A program made the position numbers and the translations under genes. DNA of 10,365 nucleotides from JBBSOW01 sp038259365 (GTDB taxonomy: Bacteria > Actinomycetota > Actinomycetes > Propionibacteriales > Propionibacteriaceae): the NCBI GenBank assembly GCA_038259365.1, contig JBBSOW010000111.1, positions 1 through 10,365 of the forward strand. The letters run 5' to 3'. The notes under the pieces are model-generated. The model had not been told where the DNA came from. It did no database searches and worked only from the letters and a program-made list of their open reading frames with translations. This document shows positions 1-6,600 of the stretch, in pieces. Positions within the stretch are counted from its first letter, which is position 1. Each line of letters begins with the position of its first letter.

Positions 1-127
1 ACGACCTGGTCGCCGGCTCAGGCGCCTACGCCACGCAGATACCCGTCGCAGGGTCAGCTGGCCACTCCTAGAGTCACTGCTTCGACACCAAACACGACGT
101 CTTCGCCACATGGTCGAAACGATCGAC

Positions 128-146
128 CGTCTCGATAGACCATCGT
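128..146. repeat. Copy 1 of a 19-bp hairpin word (CGTCTCG-TAGAC-ATCGT)
   Basis: The sequence CGTCTCGATAGACCATCGT contains GTCT and AGAC arms around a CGAT loop. It matches 3758-3776 at 17 of 19 positions. The two copies lie in the non-coding DNA on either side of the acyl-CoA dehydrogenase/PhnD/radical SAM operon. A dyad of this size fits a TetR- or GntR-type operator, or an end of a lost element. No regulator gene is in the window, so the role is open. Confidence 0.35.
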
Positions 147-329
147 CGTCGCACGCTGTTCCCTGGCAATGGGCACTCGTCGGAACGAGGACTGGATCAA
201 AGAGCTGGGGGGTCGTGCCACCGCGACTGACCGAGGCGATCGCGCGGGTCGCACCGTAAGTGGTCGCGCGAGCAGTGTGGCAATCGCGGCGGTGACGCAG
301 GTTGTCCTGCTTCCCAGGCGGCCTGTGTC

Positions 330-388
330 ACGGTCATCTCGTATACAGCATGGTCTTTGGGGGTCGTGACCGTCATACTCACGGTGAG
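330..388. promoter_or_regulatory. Possible operator region with nested palindromes upstream of the operon
   Basis: ACGGTCA at 330-336 is exactly inverted as TGACCGT at 367-373. Directly after it, 378-388 reads CTCACGGTGAG, a perfect 5-1-5 palindrome that ends 29 bp before the preferred start at 418 and just before the alternative TTG start at 391. TATACA at 342-347 lies between the first pair of arms. Palindromes in this position suggest a repressor or activator site controlling the operon. This is inference: no known operator consensus is recognised. Confidence 0.3.
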
Positions 389-417
389 ACTTGTTGGCCC
401 AACTGATGAGGTTGATG

Positions 418-1544
418 ATGGATCTGCACGACAGGCTGACTGACGTTCTTGAGGTTGCGCGGTCCCACGCGCGCGAGGTCGACCTCGATGGTCGCTTTCC
501 GGCCGAGGCGGTGTCGGCGTTACGTCAGAGTGGGTTGTTGGGTTTGACGTTGCCTGAAGATGTCGGCGGCCTCGGGGGTGGGCCACGAGAGTTGGTTGAG
601 GTTTTGACTTCGCTGGCTGGCGCGTGTGGTTCGTCAGCGATGATCTATTTGATGCATGTCAGCGCTGCCATGCCTGTCGCTGCGGCTCCGCCGCTGGGCC
701 TTCCAAAGCTTCTGCATCAGCTGGCGGATGGGTCGTTGCTTGCTTCGCTGGCGTTCTCGGAGGGCGCCTCGCGGTCTCATTTTTGGGCGCCTGTGTCGCG
801 TGCGCACAGTGACGGTCAGTCCGTGTCGATCGGGCGAAGAAGAGTTGGGTCACCTCCGCGGGTGAGGCGGATGTGTACGTCATCTCGACGCTGTCCGCGA
901 AGGGCGAGGCGGACGAGGGTTCGGTTGACCTGTTCGTTGTCCCAGCTGACACTGCCGGTCTCAACGTTGCCGGCCCGTGGCGAGGGATGGGTTTGCGAGG
1001 CAATGCCTCGTCCCCGATGACTGTCGCGGTCGAGGTCCCGGCGGATTTTCGGGTGGGTGAGCCAGGCAGCGGGTTCGGCACGATGTTGCAGGTGGTGATG
1101 CCCTGGTTCAACTTGGGGAACTCCTCAGTTTCGCTTGGGCTTGCCGCGGCAGCGGTCGAGGCTGCGGTACAGCACTGCACGGCGGCGCGTCTGGAGCATC
1201 TCGACCAGAGCCTGTCTGCCCTTCCGACGATCCGAGCCCAGCTCGCCAAGATGTCGATTGACTTGGCGATGGCGCAGGCTTACCTCGACGTCGCCGCGAC
1301 CAGGGTCAGCGACCCGCAGGATGACACGCCACTGTTTGTTCTGGGCGTCAAGGCCGCTTCAAACGACGCGGCCTTGAGGGTCACCGATGCTGCGATGCGG
1401 GTCTGTGGCGGGGCCGCGTTCTCCGAGCACAACAAGGTCGCCCGGTATTTCAAGGATGCTCGTGCCGGTGCGGTGATGGCACCTACCGCGGACGTGTTGT
1501 ACGACTTCTACGGCAAAGCGATCACGGGCCAGCCCCTCTTCTGA
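418..1544 (+). pseudogene. Acyl-CoA dehydrogenase-like protein, broken by one frameshift
   Basis: Two consecutive reading frames together make one acyl-CoA dehydrogenase-fold flavoprotein of about 375 residues, the usual family length. The first frame (codons in phase with 418) gives the N-terminal helical domain, including the LTLPEDVGGLGGGPRE stretch, and the start of the beta domain with AFSEGASRSHFWAPVS. Near 820-837 homology jumps to another frame, which continues with KKSWVTSAGEADVYVIS, the C-terminal helical domain, and the stop at 1544. The shift corresponds to one lost base or two gained. The ATG at 418 is preferred because TGAGG lies 6 bp upstream; TTG 391 and ATG 406 and 415 are alternatives. 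Unshifted, the first frame ends at 1020, and the second has an internal ATG at 873. Where classical enzymes carry the Glu of the YEGT segment, this protein reads MAPT, so an ordinary acyl-CoA substrate is not assured; a related flavin enzyme is possible. It is the first gene of an operon with the PhnD-like and radical SAM genes. A sequencing error is an alternative to true decay. Confidence 0.8.
820..837 (+). other. Frameshift site in the acyl-CoA dehydrogenase-like gene
   Basis: Upstream of this interval the protein signal (DGQSVS) is in the phase of position 418. Downstream, AAG AAG AGT TGG from 837 (KKSW) is in the phase of 873. The junction lies in a mixed GC-rich stretch without a long homopolymer or an obvious slippery heptamer, so programmed frameshifting is not favoured. 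Confidence 0.7.
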
Positions 1545-1586
1545 CCCTGACCCGATGATATCCCCTCTCCAAGGAGCGCCTTTCCA

Positions 1587-2399
1587 ATGACATCGCCTCT
1601 GCTCGTCGGATCCGTCGCCTACACCCCGAACGTTGTGACCATTTGGGAAGGGATCCGGGAGTACTTCTCCGGCAGCCCCGCGGAAATGGACTTTGTCCTG
1701 TTCTCCAACTACGGGCGTCAGGTCGAAGCACTCATCGGCGGCCAGATCGATCTGGCCTGGAACACGAATTTGGCCTGGGTCAGGGCGACACTTCAGACCG
1801 ACGGAGCGTGTCGGGCCCTGGCTCAGCGCGACACGGACACGGTCTTCCAGACCATCTTCGTCAGCCGCGTCGGCGCCGGGCTGACCGGGCTACAGGACCT
1901 CAAAGGTATGCGCGTCGCGTTGGGGTCGCAGGACTCCGCACAAGCGGCAATCTTGCCGGTGCACTACCTCAAGGAGGCCGGGCTCGGTGACGGCGACGTC
2001 TCGATCCTGCGGATCAACAGCGACGTGGGCAAGCACGGCGACACTGGACGCAGCGAGCTTGACGCCCTCCGCGCCCTCACGAACGAGGAGGCCGATGTGG
2101 CCGCTCTTGGGATCAACACGTGGGAGGCCATCGGACGGGACGCGCTCATGCCGGGGGCGTTCGAGGCCTTCTGGGAGTCACCCACATACTCGCACTGCAA
2201 CTTCACCGCCATGCCTGGCCTGTCCGAGGACCGTGCCCAACCGTGGGTCGACCACCTGTTGGCGATGGACTTCGACAACCCCGCACACCGAACCATCTTG
2301 GAGATGGAGGGACTGCGCAAGTGGGTCCTGCCACAGATGGACGGTTATGCCTCCCTCTTCGAGGCCGTCGACGAACAACGGATCGCGCCGACATGGTGA
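1587..2399 (+). CDS. PhnD/SsuA/transferrin-like substrate-binding-fold protein, no signal peptide
   Basis: This 270-residue protein resembles the periplasmic binding protein of phosphate/phosphite/phosphonate ABC transporters (PhnD-like, type 2 binding fold). Visible hallmarks are LVGSVAYTP at residues 6-14, VEALIGGQIDLAW at 46-58 (the ligand-cleft region), and DLKGMRVALGSQDSAQAAILP at 104-124, which matches the family's DLKG..VA....DS..G...P block. The N-terminus goes straight into the first beta strand: there is no hydrophobic signal sequence and no lipobox, so the product should be cytosolic. No permease or ATPase gene is nearby. AAGGAG at 1571-1576, 10 bp before the ATG, supports the start. 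It lies 42 bp after the acyl-CoA dehydrogenase-like gene and overlaps the radical SAM start, indicating an operon with translational coupling. The same fold serves enzymes such as MqnA/MqnD and THI5/NMT1-type proteins, so an intracellular enzyme or ligand-presenting protein is a reasonable inference. The ligand is unknown. Confidence 0.8.
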   Translation: MTSPLLVGSVAYTPNVVTIWEGIREYFSGSPAEMDFVLFSNYGRQVEALIGGQIDLAWNTNLAWVRATLQTDGACRALAQRDTDTVFQTIFVSRVGAGLTGLQDLKGMRVALGSQDSAQAAILPVHYLKEAGLGDGDVSILRINSDVGKHGDTGRSELDALRALTNEEADVAALGINTWEAIGRDALMPGAFEAFWESPTYSHCNFTAMPGLSEDRAQPWVDHLLAMDFDNPAHRTILEMEGLRKWVLPQMDGYASLFEAVDEQRIAPTW

Positions 2400-3397
2400 G
2401 CCCGTCCTTGGTTCTCGACTTGGTGGAGAGCATGATCGTCGTTCCCCTCGGGCAGACCGTCGAGGTGCCACTCCCGGGCCCCGACCTCGAGGGCGACCGG
2501 GCACTGACTGCGGCGTGGTGCCTTCGGACGGGCAACCAGCTCGTCGGGGTGACCGACGGCGTCGTGACCGTGCGACGCGGGCCACGGGCAGACCCCCTAG
2601 CTGGTCTCGCTCCGAGCCAGGTTCCTGGAACCCGACTGTGGATGTACACCAACTTCGACTGCAACCTCGCATGCGACTACTGCTGTGTTCGTTCCTCACC
2701 CCGGGCTGAACGCAGAGCCCTCGGCGTTGACCGGGTACGTCGTCTCGCCGCCGAAGCCGTCGAGGCCGGTGTCGTTGAGCTTGTCCTTACCGGCGGCGAG
2801 CCATTCCTGCTTCCAGACATCGATGTGCTGGTCGCGGAATGTACCTCGGTCCTGCCCACCACACTGCTCACCAATGGAATGCTGCTGCATGGCCGTCGGC
2901 TGGAACGGCTACGCCGAATGGACAGGGAACGATTGGCGCTGCAGATCAGTCTCGACTCGTCAACGCCTGAACTGCACGACTCGCACCGCGGAGCCGGCTC
3001 CTGGGCACGAGCGGTCGAGGGGATACGTACCGCCCAGTCAGAAGGGTTCCGCGTCCGCGTCGCCGCCACACTGGATGGACCCCGTTCGGACGAACTCACC
3101 CATTTCCGAGCGTTCCTGGAGCTCCTGGGTATCCGCCCTGAGGACCAGGTGATCCGCGCCCTGGCGCACCGCGGAGTAGCCGACAAGGGACTCGAACTCA
3201 CCGTCGACAGCCTGATCCCAGAGGTCACCGTGACTGCCGACGGCATCTATTGGCACCCGGTGAGCGCCGACGACGAGGATCAGCTCATCTCGCGCGAGAT
3301 CTTCCCCCTCAAAGGAGCGATAGCCGAAGTCACCGCTCGCTTTGCCGCCTACCGCGCGCGGGCCGACGACGCGGCGCAATGGTTCTCCTGCGCATAG
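2393..3397 (+). CDS. Radical SAM domain protein
   Basis: This 334-residue protein carries the radical SAM signature CNLACDYC (Cys90, Cys94, Cys97), which binds a 4Fe-4S cluster, and GGEPF at 134-138 for S-adenosylmethionine contact. LTNGM and LQISLDS follow as later strands of the partial TIM barrel. About 80 residues precede the barrel, an N-terminal extension I do not recognise. The C-terminus ends WFSCA with one Cys and has no multi-Cys SPASM or twitch domain, so auxiliary clusters as in MftC or PqqE are not evident. ATG 2393 overlaps the preceding gene's stop by 7 bp; GTG 2396 would give a 4-bp GTGA overlap. Either way translation is coupled to the PhnD-like gene. The chemistry is unknown. 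A radical SAM enzyme beside a signal-less binding-fold protein and a flavoprotein suggests a small-molecule modification or biosynthetic pathway. Confidence 0.85.
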   Translation: MVSPSLVLDLVESMIVVPLGQTVEVPLPGPDLEGDRALTAAWCLRTGNQLVGVTDGVVTVRRGPRADPLAGLAPSQVPGTRLWMYTNFDCNLACDYCCVRSSPRAERRALGVDRVRRLAAEAVEAGVVELVLTGGEPFLLPDIDVLVAECTSVLPTTLLTNGMLLHGRRLERLRRMDRERLALQISLDSSTPELHDSHRGAGSWARAVEGIRTAQSEGFRVRVAATLDGPRSDELTHFRAFLELLGIRPEDQVIRALAHRGVADKGLELTVDSLIPEVTVTADGIYWHPVSADDEDQLISREIFPLKGAIAEVTARFAAYRARADDAAQWFSCA

Positions 3398-4040
3398 GCA
3401 CGGCGCCGCACGGCGAGACGGCCATCGGTGGCTGGATCGATCCGCGTACGGGCGAGGCGGACCCCTGGATCAGCGAAACGATTGTCAACGCTGGCCCAAA
3501 ACTGCCCCTCTTTGCCGCCTCTCCGTCAATGACTGTGGGGTAACTTCGTCTTAAGCGGGTGATACGCACCCAGCTCCTTGGCACGCCCCGTCGGGCGAAG
3601 TCAGCCATGCCCTTTGTGCGCGATAGGGGGCGAAAGGACGCGGGTCGCAGTGCGCTTCTCTAACCGATCCTGGGCTCCAGTGAGGCGTCCGGGCGCTGGC
3701 GATGCGGGAGATGACATCTCACAGTTCGTCCATCGCCCAGTGCGACGGGAAGGGCGGCGTCTCGTTAGACGATCGTGTGCGGACGCGTCGTTGCTGTGTC
3801 GTCACTCTGCCTGGTGCTTGCTGATCGGGAGGCGCGGCAAGTTTCCTGCGCTGCATCCGATGACGCCTGCCGCTACGGGTTGCGTGGCGGAGGACATGGG
3901 TCGGACTTCGTCCGGAATGCGTGGTGCACTGTCCGCACTGGTCCGAGACTCGGCTGTCAGGCCTGGTCATCAATTTGCATGTCACGGTGAGGGCGGTGCA
4001 TACGAACTTCGGTCACCGCTCTCGATGAACATCCAACGAT
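3398..4040. other. Gap between the radical SAM gene and the DUF262-HNH gene
   Basis: About 640 bp with no gene I can support. The frame at 3379-3543 begins inside the radical SAM gene with no ribosome binding site. The frame over 3578-4093 is low-complexity, Arg/Ser-rich and family-less. No tRNA, strong terminator with a T-run, or transposase remnant was recognised. It holds the second copy of the 19-bp hairpin word (3758-3776), and TCACGGTGAG at 3982-3991, which also occurs at 379-388. It separates the operon on the left from the oppositely oriented defence-type genes on the right and probably marks an island boundary. Confidence 0.45.
3758..3776. repeat. Copy 2 of the 19-bp hairpin word
   Basis: CGTCTCGTTAGACGATCGT matches 128-146 at 17 of 19 positions. 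Here the arms are longer: CGTCT and AGACG around a CGTT loop form a perfect 5-bp stem. Arms and spacing are kept while the loop and one arm base differ, as expected of a protein-binding dyad, though chance cannot be excluded. Confidence 0.35.
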
Positions 4041-5189
4041 CTATCGGTTTCCCTTGGAGCGGTTGTGCGGCACGCAGAGCATCTCGCAGTTAGAGATGTC
4101 AGTTGCACCGCCCTTGCTCCACGCGGTCACGTGGTCGGCGTCCATTTCCGCGAACTCGTAGATCCGAGTGGCATTATTGTTCGAACCGCCGGCGCACACA
4201 GGGCAGTTCGAGTTTCCGGAACCCTCCGCAACTTTGGTCTGCTCGCTGTACTTGGCGAGTTTCGTCTTATCGTCGAAAACCCGAACCTCGAGCAGCTTGG
4301 TGTCGCTCTCCCCGCCAAGGACGAACTCGTAGATGCCGGGCTTCTTCTTGACCTGTACGTCGGCCATGAGCTCGGCGATCCGCTTCTCAAACTTCGCGGG
4401 GTCGGGCTTGGTGCCCTTGTACTTCTTGTGGAGCGGACCCCACTTCACAGACCTCATGTACTTGCTCTTCTTGGGGAAGGTTGCCTCGATCCACTCGACG
4501 ACGCCCTTGAAGTAGAGCCACAGCTCGTTCGCTTCGACATCGTGCTGGTGGTCGCGCATATACTCGTCGACCTTGCCGTCATTAATCCACTCGAGGGCCG
4601 TCTCGAAGTACTCCTGACGGATGGGCGAGCCGGTCATGTAGTCGCTGGCGATGGCATACGCCGGGCAACCGTTCTTGCTGAAGTACTTCTTCGCGGCCGA
4701 GACCCAGCTGCCGTGGTAAACAGCGTTTCGCAGCTCCTGATCGGTTAGCTTCTCTCCAGCGATATTGATAGTCCGGAACCAATCAAGCTTCTCCGAGTCA
4801 GCGCCCTCGCAGAGGTAAACCATAACCTCGTATTCAAGAATCTGCTCCTTCTGGTCGTCTTGGAGGTTGTGGAACGCGAGCTGGTGGCCCCCAATCTCGA
4901 TCGAAAAATCGCCATCGACGTACTGGCAGATGCTGATGGTTCGCTGCTGCCCGTCGATCACCTCGTAGGTCTCGTTGTCCTGGAGAGACCAGTACATGAC
5001 GTTGAGCGGGAAACCTTGGCGGAGTGTCACGATGACGGCATCGCGTTGCTTATCCTTGTAGACGAACTCCCGTTGGTAGGGCGGACGCACGTCGAGCTTG
5101 CCGCCGAAGGCCCTCACACCGAGCTCGTCGTCATCTTGATAACCCTCGACGAGGTCGCGGACCTTGATGCGCTCGAGCTCGATCTTCAC
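4041..5189 (-). CDS. DUF262 (GmrSD/ParB-like) protein with C-terminal HNH endonuclease domain
   Basis: This 382-residue protein has an N-terminal DUF262 domain with PYQREFVY at residues 37-44 and the diagnostic DGQQRT at 79-84, a ParB-like nucleotide-binding or NTPase motif found in GmrS, SspE and related antiphage proteins. The middle is helical. The C-terminus is an HNH nuclease: CPVC at 329-332, DADH with His353, Asn367, and LCVPHN with Cys372 and His375. Cys329, Cys332, Cys372 and His375 are the likely zinc ligands and His353 the likely general base. All expected nuclease residues appear intact. The GTG start overlaps the methyltransferase stop as GTGA, so the two are translationally coupled. 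The likely role is cleavage of DNA whose modification state is judged by, or opposed to, the upstream methyltransferase. This is inference: GmrSD-type proteins cut modified DNA, whereas pairing with a methylase would predict cutting of unmodified DNA. Confidence 0.85.
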   Translation of the reverse strand: MKIELERIKVRDLVEGYQDDDELGVRAFGGKLDVRPPYQREFVYKDKQRDAVIVTLRQGFPLNVMYWSLQDNETYEVIDGQQRTISICQYVDGDFSIEIGGHQLAFHNLQDDQKEQILEYEVMVYLCEGADSEKLDWFRTINIAGEKLTDQELRNAVYHGSWVSAAKKYFSKNGCPAYAIASDYMTGSPIRQEYFETALEWINDGKVDEYMRDHQHDVEANELWLYFKGVVEWIEATFPKKSKYMRSVKWGPLHKKYKGTKPDPAKFEKRIAELMADVQVKKKPGIYEFVLGGESDTKLLEVRVFDDKTKLAKYSEQTKVAEGSGNSNCPVCAGGSNNNATRIYEFAEMDADHVTAWSKGGATDISNCEMLCVPHNRSKGNR

Positions 5190-6292
5190 GTCGTGTCCCT
5201 GCGGCGGATCAGGACGCGCTTGTACACGGCGCGAACGGGATACCCGACGTCGAAGTAGGTTCCGGCACCGAACGAGTCCTCGCGGATCACGCCGCTCATG
5301 GTGCCGGTGTTTGACCTCTGGCGAATCCCGTTGACGACCTTCCCCTTCTTTGCGTACTTCTTCGTCGCTGGGTAGTCGCCCTCAGTGCTACCGACGATCT
5401 CGAACTGGTCGGGGTTGTACTTCCCTAGGAAGGTGATGGGCACGCCCATCACGCCTTCGTAGTCCATCGGGATGTCGACGGAGAGGGCCACGTCGATCGC
5501 GTCGAAGTTGTCGTACATCGGGTAATCGGCCGAGTTGTAGGTCTTGAACAGGGTCAGCTCCTCGTGCCGCTTCGCGTGGTCGAGGTTGGTGAACCACGCA
5601 GAGTTGCCGATGGTCTGGTACCGGTGGCCGTTCTCGTCGGTCCGCTGACCGGACTTTTCTGGTGCATCGTCACGTATCCGGAACCACATCTGGCCGCTTC
5701 CGCTACGGGTCACGCCGAGCCACAGCTTGTTGGCCTTTACGTACGGCCAGATCTCCTTGTAGGTGACGGCATTCATGTTGCCGACGATCACGAACTGCTT
5801 CTGATGCTCCATCAGTTGGGCGACGTACTCCTTGAAGAGCGAGAAGGGCGGGTTCGTCACCACGATGTCAGCCTGCTTGAGCAGCTCGATGCTCTCGGCA
5901 CTACGGAAGTCGCCGCTACCTTGGAAGTGCTTGATCCCGATCTCCTCAGGGTCAGGCACGCGGTTGTTGTTCTTGTCCCCCTCGTACTCCAGGTAGACGG
6001 CCTGCTCGGAGTCGCCATGGCTGAACAGGTCGGCGTCCTGGCTCTTATAGCAGGCGGCGATCAGCTTCTTCAGCCCGAGCTTCTCGAAGTTGTACGAGAA
6101 GTAGTGGAAGAAGTCGCTCTCCCGCGGGTCGTCGCAGTTGAGGTAGACGACCTTGCCGCTGAAGTGCTTGCGGTAATGGCGCATCTCCTTCTCGATGTCG
6201 CCCAACTGGGTGTAGAACTCGTCGAACTTGGCACCCTTGGCCGCCGCAAGGCTGACCTGCTTGCCTGATTTGCTGGAGGTCGACACAGTCAC
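5186..6292 (-). CDS. EcoRI-family adenine-specific DNA methyltransferase
   Basis: The product closely resembles M.EcoRI along its length, from memory of that protein. Matching blocks, numbered from the chosen start, include DEFYTQ (24-29), KVVYLNCDDPR (about 47-57), GLKKLIAACY (about 73-82), GDFRSAES (about 127-134), ADIVVTNPPFSLF (141-153, with the NPPF catalytic motif IV of N6-adenine methyltransferases), SAWFTNLD, and GVMGVPITFLGKYNP near the C-terminus. The start is set at GTG 6292, giving 368 residues against about 326 in M.EcoRI. The frame stays open to a GTG at 6409, but those 39 extra residues look unlike the family; GTG 6286 is also possible. The ribosome binding site is weak (AGAG) and lies in a hairpin at 6296-6315. 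The stop overlaps the DUF262-HNH start. The target site cannot be read from the sequence: likeness to M.EcoRI does not prove GAATTC. Confidence 0.88.
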   Translation of the reverse strand: MTVSTSSKSGKQVSLAAAKGAKFDEFYTQLGDIEKEMRHYRKHFSGKVVYLNCDDPRESDFFHYFSYNFEKLGLKKLIAACYKSQDADLFSHGDSEQAVYLEYEGDKNNNRVPDPEEIGIKHFQGSGDFRSAESIELLKQADIVVTNPPFSLFKEYVAQLMEHQKQFVIVGNMNAVTYKEIWPYVKANKLWLGVTRSGSGQMWFRIRDDAPEKSGQRTDENGHRYQTIGNSAWFTNLDHAKRHEELTLFKTYNSADYPMYDNFDAIDVALSVDIPMDYEGVMGVPITFLGKYNPDQFEIVGSTEGDYPATKKYAKKGKVVNGIRQRSNTGTMSGVIREDSFGAGTYFDVGYPVRAVYKRVLIRRRDTT

Positions 6293-6295
6293 GAG

Positions 6296-6315
6296 GGCAA
6301 CTCTAGTTCGTTGCC
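6296..6315 (-). promoter_or_regulatory. Inverted repeat abutting the methyltransferase start
   Basis: GGCAAC at 6296-6301 and GTTGCC at 6310-6315 are perfect 6-bp arms around an 8-base spacer, ending 3 bp before the GTG at 6292. The only ribosome-binding-like bases (AGAG on the minus strand) fall at the loop/arm junction, so an RNA hairpin would mask them. As DNA, it could be an operator for autoregulation by the methyltransferase or by an outside controller. No C-protein-like gene is present. Confidence 0.4.
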
Positions 6316-6600
6316 AGTTCTCAGGAGGGCACACAGGAGCGACTACTTCGTTGCAATGTCGGCCGTCCCTCAACTGGTCAGGGCGGACACTGCGTTGCGG
6401 CCGGTGCACCTAGGCGCCATGATGCGATGGAGGGCAACTCGGCGCGATGACCTGGCCACCCAGCCGTCAACGTCACGAACCGAAACACGAAGTGGAAGTA
6501 CCTTGACAGCGAGGTCAGGAAAACAGCCCTGCAGTCAAGCCAGCCCCGCGGCTGCCAGCGAAATCGGTTCACCTCACGGAGGCCGTCGGTGGATCGAGGC
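6316..6600. other. Gap between tcmP and the methyltransferase gene
   Basis: About 285 bp with no supported gene. Frames crossing it have no family features. On the minus strand a TTGACT (about 6540) could be a -35 box, but no matching -10 is clear. The length leaves room for a separate promoter for the methyltransferase/DUF262-HNH pair, so read-through from tcmP is possible but not required. Confidence 0.4.

Larger units (their letters stand above)
1..417. other. Non-coding region upstream of the acyl-CoA dehydrogenase-like operon
   Basis: No convincing gene is seen here. The short open frames on both strands are rich in Arg, Pro and Ser and resemble no family I know. The stretch holds several small palindromic elements, listed separately: a GTCT/AGAC hairpin word at 128-146, inverted arms at 330-336 and 367-373, and a CTCAC-G-GTGAG palindrome at 378-388. 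A TATACA at 342-347 could be a -10 box for the downstream operon, but no good -35 box sits at the usual spacing, so no promoter is called with confidence. Confidence 0.5.

Noticed and set aside
3379..3543. Short plus-strand frame starting inside the end of the radical SAM gene (54 residues)
   Set aside because: It has no ribosome binding site and no recognised family. It could be a frameshifted tail of the radical SAM protein, but the radical SAM frame has a plausible length and end, so I do not call it.
3578..4093. Long plus-strand frame of 171 residues in the gap
   Set aside because: The composition is Arg/Ser-rich and low-complexity with no motifs, and it runs antisense into the end of the DUF262-HNH gene. 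GC-rich DNA gives such frames by chance.
4179..4187. GTTCGAACC resembling a tRNA T-loop
   Set aside because: It lies within the HNH coding sequence, and no matching acceptor, anticodon or D arms surround it.
5564..6268. 234-residue plus-strand frame opposite the methyltransferase
   Set aside because: It is rich in Leu, Val and Glu as the antisense of a GC-biased gene, with no domain, and fully covered by the well-supported methyltransferase.
6293..6409. N-terminal extension of the methyltransferase from GTG 6409
   Set aside because: The 39 added residues are unlike M.EcoRI-type N-termini, and the family-like sequence begins after GTG 6292. An inverted repeat also sits directly before 6292.
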